Shown: positions 57,408 to 64,000 of the stretch, in pieces
Numbering within the stretch: position 1 is the first letter of the stretch
How the letters are laid out: each line of letters opens with the position of its first letter
DNA from: Acinetobacter sichuanensis
Lineage (GTDB): Bacteria; Pseudomonadota; Gammaproteobacteria; Pseudomonadales; Moraxellaceae
Reading direction: 5' to 3'
Length of the DNA stretch: 64,000 bases
NCBI RefSeq assembly: GCF_003024515.2
Contig: NZ_PYIX02000010.1
Span: forward strand, 46,777 to 110,776
The notes under the pieces: generated by a model
The model's input: only the letters and a program-made list of their open reading frames with translations
What the model was told of the DNA's origin: nothing
The model's database searches: none
Made by a program: the position numbers and the translations under genes

Positions 57408-58400
57408 TTAAATAACTTCTACCACAATCTTACCAATATGTTCACCTGTATCCATCACCGCATGGGCATCTTGAATTTGATCAAACTTAAAAGTCCGATA
57501 AATCATTGGCAAACATTCACCTTTTTCCCAAAGTGGAACAACATGTTGCTCTAAACCTTGAGCAATCTCAGCTTTTTCTGCGCTATTTCTTGCTCGCATT
57601 GTTGAGCCTGTAATCGTCAAACGCTTCATCATAATTTGACCTAGTTTCACATCTTTGGCTTTTGCCCCACCTAAAAAGGCGATATAAACTAAACGACCAT
57701 CACGACGTAATAAATTTAAATTTTTATCTAAATAAGGTGCACCGACCATATCTAAAATAACATCCACACCCGCATTATCCGTTTTATCTTGAATAACCTG
57801 TTCAAAATCTTGAGTTTTATAATTAATTGCATCGGTTAAACTTGCCAATGCCTGTACTTTTTCATCTGTGCCGACAGTGGCAAAAGTTTTTATTCCTAAA
57901 GACTGACATAGCATCAAAGCTGTTGTTCCAATACCACTTGCTCCACCATGAACAAGTACCGTTTCACCTGCTTTGGCTCTTGCCATTTGAAAAACATTTG
58001 CCCAAACAGTAAAGAATGTTTCAGGAATCGCGGCTGCTTGTACAAAGCTTACACCTTGTGGAATATGCAAAGTTTGGCTATCAGGCACCACACAATACTG
58101 TGCATATCCCCCACCATTGGTTAAACCACATACACGATCACCCACTTTAAAGTTGGTCACATCAGCACCAACCTCAATGACCTCTCCCGCAACCTCTAAG
58201 CCTGGTACAGGTGTCACTCCTTTTGGCATAGGATATAAACCTTGACGCTGTAAAATATCTGGTCGATTAATTCCAAATGCGTGTATTTTAACTAAAACTT
58301 CATTTGTACTTGCTGTTGGTGTTGAAACAGTTTCGTATGCTAATTTTTCAATACCGCCTGGCTCAGTAATAATGATCTGTTGCATGATTGCTTGTGACAT
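57408..58400 (-). CDS. NAD(P)H:quinone oxidoreductase (zinc-free MDR family)
   Basis: A 330-residue medium-chain dehydrogenase/reductase of the quinone oxidoreductase (PIG3-like) type. Key segments are GINRPDILQRQGLYPMPKGV, GLEVAGEVIEVG and the nucleotide motif VLVHGGASGIGTTALMLCQ (about residues 149-167). The zinc ligands of alcohol dehydrogenases are missing. Reduces quinones or enones using NADPH. Stands alone. Confidence 0.88.
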   Translation of the reverse strand: MSQAIMQQIIITEPGGIEKLAYETVSTPTASTNEVLVKIHAFGINRPDILQRQGLYPMPKGVTPVPGLEVAGEVIEVGADVTNFKVGDRVCGLTNGGGYAQYCVVPDSQTLHIPQGVSFVQAAAIPETFFTVWANVFQMARAKAGETVLVHGGASGIGTTALMLCQSLGIKTFATVGTDEKVQALASLTDAINYKTQDFEQVIQDKTDNAGVDVILDMVGAPYLDKNLNLLRRDGRLVYIAFLGGAKAKDVKLGQIMMKRLTITGSTMRARNSAEKAEIAQGLEQHVVPLWEKGECLPMIYRTFKFDQIQDAHAVMDTGEHIGKIVVEVI

Positions 58401-58522
58401 TCACTTTCCTTATTCATGAATTTTCATATGATTTGTATTTGAACATAAAGTTTGTTGAGAATGAAGAACTGTGGACTTATGTATAATCAACTTTCTATTT
58501 CAAAATTTGATCGTCATCACTT

Positions 58523-58852
58523 ATGAATAATATGTTTGAATATAATGAAGATAACTATCACGAGTTTGAATGGTTTGATGGTCTGGCAGTTATTCGCTTT
58601 TATGCAGAATGGTGTGCGCCATGTACACAAAATTTTCCAGTATTTGAGCAACTCGCTCAAAACTTTGCAAAATCACATCCCGAAATTAAGTTCGGTATTA
58701 TTAATATTGATCAATCCCCTATTTTAACCTTACGTTATAATGTCTATGGTTTACCTTCGACCCTGATTTTTCAACAAGGGCAAATTATACAACGTATAGC
58801 TGGCGTTAAAACTTTAATGGAATATAGCAAAATTCTGCAAGCCCACACCTAA
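58523..58852 (+). CDS. Thioredoxin-like protein
   Basis: A 109-residue single-domain thioredoxin fold. The active site is EWCAPC (about residues 28-33; the dithiol spacer is Ala-Pro rather than the usual Gly-Pro) and the cis-proline is in YGLPSTLIF. No signal peptide, so cytosolic. Ends 4 bp from the stop codon of the convergent next gene. Confidence 0.88.
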   Translation: MNNMFEYNEDNYHEFEWFDGLAVIRFYAEWCAPCTQNFPVFEQLAQNFAKSHPEIKFGIINIDQSPILTLRYNVYGLPSTLIFQQGQIIQRIAGVKTLMEYSKILQAHT

Positions 58853-58856
58853 GACT

Positions 58857-59129
58857 TTATTTTCTGGCTTTATAAGCTTGTATCATTTTAGTGGTGACAT
58901 CTTCTGGATAACATAATGGCGCATATCCACCCGCTCGATGATAAGCACTCCGTTTACCACAACGACTTCCATTTGATGCTGTGTTATATGGGCAAGGACA
59001 ATTGCCAGAATAAGCCTCAATTGATTGTTGAATAATTTTCTGTTTAATCGCATCTACACTTTCATTATTTTGTTTAGCATTCACAGAAAATGTTAAAAGC
59101 AACCCCATTAAAAATAATATTTTTTTCAT
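58857..59129 (-). CDS. Small exported Cys-rich protein
   Basis: A 90-residue protein with signal peptide (MKKILFLMGLLLTFSVNA). The mature part has four cysteines in CPCPYN, SRCGKRSAY and PLCYPEDV; this SGNCPCPYN...CGKRSAY pattern is seen in small proteins of other Proteobacteria, from memory. Probably disulfide-linked in the periplasm. Function unknown. Confidence 0.75.
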   Translation of the reverse strand: MKKILFLMGLLLTFSVNAKQNNESVDAIKQKIIQQSIEAYSGNCPCPYNTASNGSRCGKRSAYHRAGGYAPLCYPEDVTTKMIQAYKARK

Positions 59130-59251
59130 AAATCCCTCTCTTTTAAATATTATATAGAGAAAGATTTATATGAAACATCACAAAAATAATCAAATGTTAT
59201 TTTATTCACTAATTTATGATTTTTATCATTTTATTTTTAGATGATCTATTA

Positions 59252-59280
59252 AAAACAAAGCCATCAAATGATGGCTTTAA
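59252..59280 (-). terminator. Terminator after rnk
   Basis: Stem AAAGCCATCA (59257-59266) facing TGATGGCTTT (59269-59278); on the minus strand it is followed by a T-rich tract. Confidence 0.85.
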
Positions 59281-59283
59281 AAC

Positions 59284-59688
59284 TTATAAGAAGTCACCTT
59301 CACGCTCAGGTTGATAAATCACTTTTTCAATTTTTACCTTCATCGTATGACCATCGGGCTGTGGCCATTCAATTTCTTGTCCCTCAGCTAAACCTAAAAT
59401 CGCAGCACCAATTGGAGCAACAACATTGACTTGCCCTTTTTCACCACGAAAGTCATGTGGATAGACCAACGTAATTTCCGTTGCTTCTTTTGCAGGAGCA
59501 ATGGTGATTAATACTTTTGCATTCATCGTTACAATGTTCGTTGGAATATCTTGTGGAGTAACAACTTCAGCACGAGCCAGTTCTTCTTCTAAATGTTCCA
59601 TAGTTGGAGTCAATTTAGCCTGATTCTCTAACATCGTTTCTAAACGATGTAAGTCTTGTTCTGAAATAATAATATTAGGCTGAGCCAT
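59284..59688 (-). CDS. rnk: Regulator of nucleoside diphosphate kinase (GreA/B-C domain)
   Basis: A 134-residue protein with a short N-terminal helix pair and a GreA/GreB C-terminal-type domain (ITLVYPHDFRGEKGQVNVVA, then PIGAAILGLAEGQEIEWP). It lacks the long GreA coiled coil, which fits Rnk, an RNA-polymerase secondary-channel-binding protein. Stands alone. Confidence 0.88.
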   Translation of the reverse strand: MAQPNIIISEQDLHRLETMLENQAKLTPTMEHLEEELARAEVVTPQDIPTNIVTMNAKVLITIAPAKEATEITLVYPHDFRGEKGQVNVVAPIGAAILGLAEGQEIEWPQPDGHTMKVKIEKVIYQPEREGDFL

Positions 59689-59814
59689 CTAGCTAATTTC
59701 CTTTAATTTAGATGCTATTTTAAAAGCAATAAAAACAAAAAATATTCAAAATCTCTTCATCAAGTTATATCAGAAAATTGAGCAATTGAATAATACTGGA
59801 TTTTTTTAAAGCTA

Positions 59815-59843
59815 TAAAAAAAGCCCCTTTGAGGGGCTTTTCT
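59815..59843 (-). terminator. Terminator after glyA
   Basis: Stem AAAAGCCCCT (59819-59828) facing AGGGGCTTTT (59832-59841), with T-run on the minus strand. Confidence 0.9.
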
Positions 59844-59854
59844 CAAGTCGAAAC

Positions 59855-61108
59855 TTATTTTGCGTAAACTGGGAATTTAGCACATACCGCTTCAACTTTC
59901 GCTTTCACGGTATTGATAACAGCTTCATCACCTTTTGCATCAAGAATGTCTGCAATCCAACCCGCAAGATCACGTACTTCAGCTTCGCCAAAACCACGAG
60001 TCGTCACTGCTGGTGTACCAATACGGATACCAGAAGTCACAAATGGTGAACGTGGATCATTTGGTACAGAGTTTTTGTTCACAGTAATGTGAGCTGCACC
60101 TAACCAAGCATCAGCTTCTTTACCTGTAATATCTTGTTTAATCAAAGATAATAAGAATAAATGGTTTTCAGTACCACCAGATACAACATCATAACCACGT
60201 GCGATCAACACTTCAGCCATTGCTTTAGCATTAACTACAACTTGTTTTTGATATTCTTTATATTCTGGCAACATTGCTTCTTTAAAGCAGATTGCTTTAG
60301 CTGCAACAGCATGAACCAATGGACCACCTTGGTTACCAGGGAATACTGCTGATTGTAATTTTTTCTCGATTTCTTCATTTGCTTTCGCAAGGATTAAACC
60401 AGAACGTGGACCACGTAAAGTTTTATGTGTAGTCGTTGTTGTTACATCAGCAATTTGTACTGGGCTTGGGTAAACACCCGCAGCAACTAAACCAGCAACG
60501 TGAGCCATATCGACAAAAAGGTAAGCACCTACTTTATCTGCGATTTCACGGAAACGCTGCCAATCAACGATTTGGCTATAAGCAGAGAAACCAGCCACAA
60601 TCATACGTGGTTTATGTTCTACAGCTAAACGCTCAACTTCTTCATAATCGATTTCACCAGTTTCTGGGTTTAAACCATATTGAATTGCATTATACGTTTT
60701 ACCAGAGAAGCTTACTTTCGCACCATGTGTCAAGTGACCACCATGCGCTAAGCTCATACCTAATACTGTATCACCAGGATTAAGAAGCGCTAAGTAAACT
60801 GCTGAGTTCGCTTGAGAACCTGCATGTGGTTGAACGTTAGCATAGTCAGCGCCAAATAATTCTTTAGCACGATCAATTGCCAATTGTTCAATCACGTCTA
60901 CATATTCACAACCGCCATAGTAGCGTTTGCCTGGGTAGCCTTCTGCATATTTGTTAGTGAGCTTTGAACCTTGAGCTTCCATAACTGCTGGTGAGCAATA
61001 GTTTTCAGAAGCGATTAGCTCAATATGAGCTTCTTGACGCACATCTTCGTTAGAGATAGCTTGAGCTAATTCTGGGTCAAATTCAGCAATAGAGATATTG
61101 GCAAACAT
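59855..61108 (-). CDS. glyA: Serine hydroxymethyltransferase
   Basis: PLP enzyme converting serine and tetrahydrofolate to glycine and methylene-tetrahydrofolate. 417 residues from the ATG at 61108, which follows AGGA. The PLP lysine lies in [17 protein letters not shown] (about residue 228); [15 protein letters not shown] and [12 protein letters not shown] are also typical. A longer frame upstream adds an unlikely leader. Confidence 0.96.
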   Translation of the reverse strand: MFANISIAEFDPELAQAISNEDVRQEAHIELIASENYCSPAVMEAQGSKLTNKYAEGYPGKRYYGGCEYVDVIEQLAIDRAKELFGADYANVQPHAGSQANSAVYLALLNPGDTVLGMSLAHGGHLTHGAKVSFSGKTYNAIQYGLNPETGEIDYEEVERLAVEHKPRMIVAGFSAYSQIVDWQRFREIADKVGAYLFVDMAHVAGLVAAGVYPSPVQIADVTTTTTHKTLRGPRSGLILAKANEEIEKKLQSAVFPGNQGGPLVHAVAAKAICFKEAMLPEYKEYQKQVVVNAKAMAEVLIARGYDVVSGGTENHLFLLSLIKQDITGKEADAWLGAAHITVNKNSVPNDPRSPFVTSGIRIGTPAVTTRGFGEAEVRDLAGWIADILDAKGDEAVINTVKAKVEAVCAKFPVYAK

Positions 61109-61349
61109 TAGCGAGGTCCTATGAAATGTAGGGCTTTTAAGCCGTGCTAAGATTGGCGCATATTGTAGCATGAAGTTTTTAAATAAAGAGAATGAACTTT
61201 GCTCAGTTTGTCATAAAAATATCGTCAGATTGAAACAAATATCTTATATAAGGGTCAAATTAACTTATTGGATTCAAAGTAAACTGTTTTTAATGCTTAA
61301 AATAAATAAAACAAACGCTTTACTGTGTTTATTTTTTGATAAACAATTT

Positions 61350-61642
61350 GGTAGTGTTCTAAAATGTTTGCTGATTTGTCCATTGAATAAATCAGTAAAA
61401 TATATTTTGTACTACCCCCATTTATATTGCAAAATTCAAACTCATTTGCGTAGGCAGTGCCTTACTTTTTAAGGATAAAAAGTAACAAAAATCCTTTGTT
61501 GGCTAAAGAGGATGTCCCTATCACCCTTACCCAACGGCGACATCCATGTCGCCTGCGATAGCATCACTCCGTTAAGTTTACTTTTATAGATTGAATGAGA
61601 ATTTAATATCAAATGTCATCAGCATAATTTTAAAACACTACC
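61350..61642 (-). mobile_element. MITE-like repeat, copy 2 (293 bp)
   Basis: Inverted copy of the element at 23001-23293, with the 163-bp core at 61416-61578. Its ends are nearly perfect inverted repeats: GGTAGTGTTCTAAAAT (61350-61365) and ATTTTAAAACACTACC (61627-61642), 15 of 16 matching, and the similarity goes on to TGCTGAT. The GGTxxTG start and TGAT block recall IS1-family ends. No ORF fits. No clear target duplication. It sits between glyA and the exonuclease gene. Confidence 0.75.
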
Positions 61643-61809
61643 AAAAAGAATACTTAGGCTATATTTCATGTTTACTTTGATATGGTGATGATCATTTTAC
61701 TCAATCATTTAAAATAATAAATATCCATTAAATTGATCAATAATATTTGTAACAACGAAAAATCCAGTGCTAAAGTAGGGATATTCTCCTGATTCTTTTG
61801 GAATATGTC

Positions 61810-62511
61810 ATGCAAGCTATTATTCTTGATACAGAAACACATACCTTAAATGGCTTGCCCATTGAAATTGCTTATGCACCGATCCAACTTGATCAAGGAA
61901 AATTAAGTTTAGATCGTGAACAAATTTTTGATCAACTTTATAGTATTGGCGAGGAAAAAATTTCTTATGCCTCTATGGCTGTTCATCATATTTTAGAATC
62001 TGACTTAGTAGGTCAACCCGATTTTTCTACATTTAAGCTTCCTACAGATACGATCTATATGATTGGTCATAATATTGACTATGATATTCGTGCTATTCAG
62101 CAATGCGGTGTAGATACATCTCATATTAAAGCGATTTGTACACTTGCTCTTGCTCGCCTAGTTTGGCCTGATGCCGAAGCACATAATATTTCAGCATTGA
62201 TTTATCAGATCAGTAAAGGCAGTGAAAAAGCACGTACCATGTTAAAAGGTGCTCACCGTGCAGATGCTGATATTATTTTAACTGCAAATATTTTAATGCA
62301 TATTATTCATCATCTTAAAATTCAAAATATTGAAGAATTATTTGCAGCGTCTGAAGATGCACGTATTCCTCGTAGTATCAATTTTGGTAAACATCGTGGT
62401 ACAGCAATTGCTGACTTACCACCTGATTATACGAAATGGTTACTCAAACAAGATGACCTTGACCCTTATTTACGTAAAGCACTGGAAAATAGTGCAATAA
62501 TTACCCTTTAA
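61810..62511 (+). CDS. 3'-5' exonuclease (ExoX-like, DEDD) with DUF3820 tail
   Basis: A 233-residue protein. The DEDDh exonuclease motifs are ILDTETHT (ExoI), GHNIDYDIRAIQ (ExoII) and GAHRADADIILTANIL (ExoIII), as in exonuclease X. The C-terminal part (INFGKHRGTAIADLPPDYTK) is the DUF3820 small domain that often follows. Start at the ATG at 61810. Likely in DNA repair. Confidence 0.85.
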   Translation: MQAIILDTETHTLNGLPIEIAYAPIQLDQGKLSLDREQIFDQLYSIGEEKISYASMAVHHILESDLVGQPDFSTFKLPTDTIYMIGHNIDYDIRAIQQCGVDTSHIKAICTLALARLVWPDAEAHNISALIYQISKGSEKARTMLKGAHRADADIILTANILMHIIHHLKIQNIEELFAASEDARIPRSINFGKHRGTAIADLPPDYTKWLLKQDDLDPYLRKALENSAIITL

Positions 62512-62768
62512 AAACTTTACCTTAATGTAAATCAGAATGGCATGCTATATGTCATTTTGATAACTAAAATAGCCCCTAAATAATTGTATTTTTATGTTGA
62601 TTTAGCGTTTTTAACGCTAAGCCATTTTTAATTTAATCTATAAATTCAATAATTTACAATACTTAAATATTTACAAATATATTTTCACTCATTATTTCAG
62701 CACTTTAGCTGCATCTACATTTTACTGCTGAACATGTATAACTTTTTTGATTCAAGGGGATATACCAT

Positions 62769-63122
62769 ATGAACCAAATACATTTTTTACGTTTTTCAGC
62801 TTGTGATAATCCAATGCAACTGAATAAAATTGGCAATTGGGTCATTACTTTTCGTGATATTGCTGAATGTATGCCTATTCAACTTGCAATCACACATGTG
62901 ATTCCTTCTCAAATTTCAGATCATTTACAATTACGCAGTCTATATCTGCAACAAATGCAAAATTCTTTAGATTGGCAAATGACTCAATTAGAATACACCG
63001 AAAATACCCAAGCAAAAATTATAACTCGTGATTTTAATTCATCACTTACATTAAACTTCATCAAACAACTCATTCATGAATTTAAACGATATGATGTTGA
63101 ATTATCTTATTTTTCAGAGTGA
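62769..63122 (+). CDS. Small protein of unknown function
   Basis: A 117-residue soluble protein, good ATG behind AGGGGATA. Sequence is mixed alpha/beta (FLRFSACDNPMQLNKIGNWV, LTLNFIKQLIHEFKRYDVEL). No family recognised. A hairpin with weak T-run follows. Confidence 0.6.
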   Translation: MNQIHFLRFSACDNPMQLNKIGNWVITFRDIAECMPIQLAITHVIPSQISDHLQLRSLYLQQMQNSLDWQMTQLEYTENTQAKIITRDFNSSLTLNFIKQLIHEFKRYDVELSYFSE

Positions 63123-63164
63123 TTTTAGTTTCAGATTAACTTTGTTTTATATTGTTTTTAAACA

Positions 63165-63195
63165 TGAAAAAGCTCACATTTCTGTGAGCTCTTTA
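63165..63195 (+). terminator. Probable terminator after the 62769-63122 gene
   Basis: Stem AGCTCACA (63171-63178) facing TGTGAGCT (63183-63190), preceded by an A-run; only a short T-rich stretch follows. Confidence 0.6.
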
Positions 63196-63904
63196 GGTTG
63201 GAAAGCTAGTGCTTATTTCTCATCTGAACATCTGTTGCAAATTCAATAAGCTGTCATTGATCTGTCCAACTATTTTGTAGCATCTTAACGATCTACTATG
63301 ATTTAAATATAAATGAAGAAATCAAACAGAGCAATATTGCTTAACATTTCAGCACAAGTTCATAAAGAAATTCTCATTGTAATCATCATTTTTCAGCTAT
63401 AAAATATTGTCTGTTTAAAATACGAGCTATAACTTATATTGACTATTTTTAACTTATTTTAAATAAACACGATGAAATTTCATTTTATACAAGATTAAAA
63501 TGATGAAATGTAAACATTCAAAAATAATATTTAATAGAAAAACAATAAGATATAGACTAAAACTGAAATAAAAATATGGTGCGCCCAGCGGACACAAGAA
63601 AAATAACATAAGTAATTGTTTGTTATAACTAAAATAATATTGATTTTAAAATATACCGCAATAACTACCGTAAAAAATAAAAGTGCTTTCGTTTTTCTTC
63701 TTTTGATATGATCATTTTATCACACATCAAAGAAAAACAAAAAAATGGAACCATGGCTCTACCACTATCTAAAATTTAACCTTAAATTCGCCAAACTGTT
63801 TTTCAAATATCACGACAACTTTTGACGCTTTCCTATTTTTACCCTCTTTTCTATTTCTGATCACAAACTAAACTAACAGTGTACTTTTGATCAGTGAGAA
63901 GAAA
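63196..63904. other. Long AT-rich intergenic region
   Basis: About 710 bp without a convincing gene. It contains a possible 26-codon micro-ORF at 63745-63825 (MEPWLYHYLKFNLKFAKLFF at the start) without a good ribosome site, and a short locally GC-richer patch near 63577-63595. Confidence 0.5.
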
Positions 63905-64000
63905 ATGAGTAAGAAGCCGATCCCAATAGAGAATCAAGAGTTTCCTGAAGATGATTTCAATCAAGACGTATATATTGAAGAGCATCAAGACTCTTATGAT
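63905..64000 (+). CDS. Start of an unidentified gene, cut by the window edge
   Basis: ATG at 63905 preceded by a GAGAAG-type ribosome site; 32 codons are visible (MSKKPIPIENQEFPEDDFNQ then DVYIEEHQDSYD). The visible part is very acidic and probably disordered. Not enough for identification. Confidence 0.55.
   Translation, partial: MSKKPIPIENQEFPEDDFNQDVYIEEHQDSYD

Noticed and set aside
60161..60783. Plus-strand open frames within glyA
   Set aside because: Shadows of glyA on the opposite strand.
63577..63600. GC-richer patch as a possible tRNA 3' part or attachment site
   Set aside because: No cloverleaf arms or direct repeat could be found around it.

Overview
The window reads as a stretch of Acinetobacter chromosome. 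It is AT-rich and gene-dense, and it carries genus-typical blocks: rubredoxin rubA-rubB followed by an esterase and oxyR (the order known from A. baylyi), a wax ester synthase/DGAT, a Wzi-like capsule protein, CysN with a CysNC-type tail, ThrH, and mreBCD-maf-rng divergent from gatCAB. No rRNA, tRNA, CRISPR array, prophage or intact insertion sequence was seen. Both ends cut genes: fbp at the left, an unidentified gene at the right.

Layout. 1-8.4 kb: fbp (partial), a SpoU-type RNA methyltransferase, an overlapping trio of ECF sigma factor, membrane protein and DUF3106 protein, a MuiA-like protein with a membrane partner, then cysD-cysN on the minus strand. 8.5-15.2 kb: a GNAT enzyme, an intergenic region with two tandem structured elements that look like minus-strand small RNAs, the Wzi-like protein, a DUF2059 protein, lysS, a TonB-C-like periplasmic protein, a YqiA-type esterase and apt. 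15.7-19.1 kb: rubA-rubB-estB-oxyR. 19.2-30.8 kb: ppk, mtgA, a rhomboid protease, a MITE-like repeat, the YbbAP-like ABC exporter divergent from TesA, a TetR/MFS pair with a clear operator, thrH and cysH. 31-40.7 kb: atfA, a small PA1571-like protein, rng-maf-mreD-mreC-mreB, and gatC-gatA-gatB. 40.7-50 kb is the most accessory part: a solitary AT-rich gene with a HEPN-like Rx4H motif, a truncated gene remnant, a secreted carbonic anhydrase, small exported proteins, and an allophanate hydrolase/solute-binding protein operon headed by a NikR-like regulator. 50-64 kb: acyltransferase, NlpE-like lipoprotein, aceA, LysR regulator, PaeA/YtfL-like protein, quinone oxidoreductase, thioredoxin-like protein, rnk, glyA, the second MITE-like copy in opposite orientation, an ExoX-like exonuclease and short unknowns.

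How genes work together. CysD/CysN make APS from sulfate. CysH carries the cysteine pairs of [4Fe-4S] APS reductases, and the C-terminal tail of CysN looks like a collapsed APS kinase domain, so the route probably bypasses PAPS. RubA/RubB pass electrons to alkane hydroxylase, and the wax ester synthase stores the resulting lipid. MreBCD, MtgA and the Wzi-like protein concern cell wall and surface.

Most interesting items: (1) the nitrogen operon at 45.3-48.8 kb, with a NikR homologue that has lost three of four nickel ligands, a NikR-spaced palindrome, a sigma-54-type promoter and an overlapping 45-codon ORF; (2) the twin small-RNA-like elements at 9.0-9.3 kb; (3) two 293-bp MITE-like copies with IS1-like inverted ends; (4) the eroded APS kinase tail on CysN; (5) the lone HEPN-like gene beside a gene remnant. 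All calls are by eye from sequence; no database search was run.
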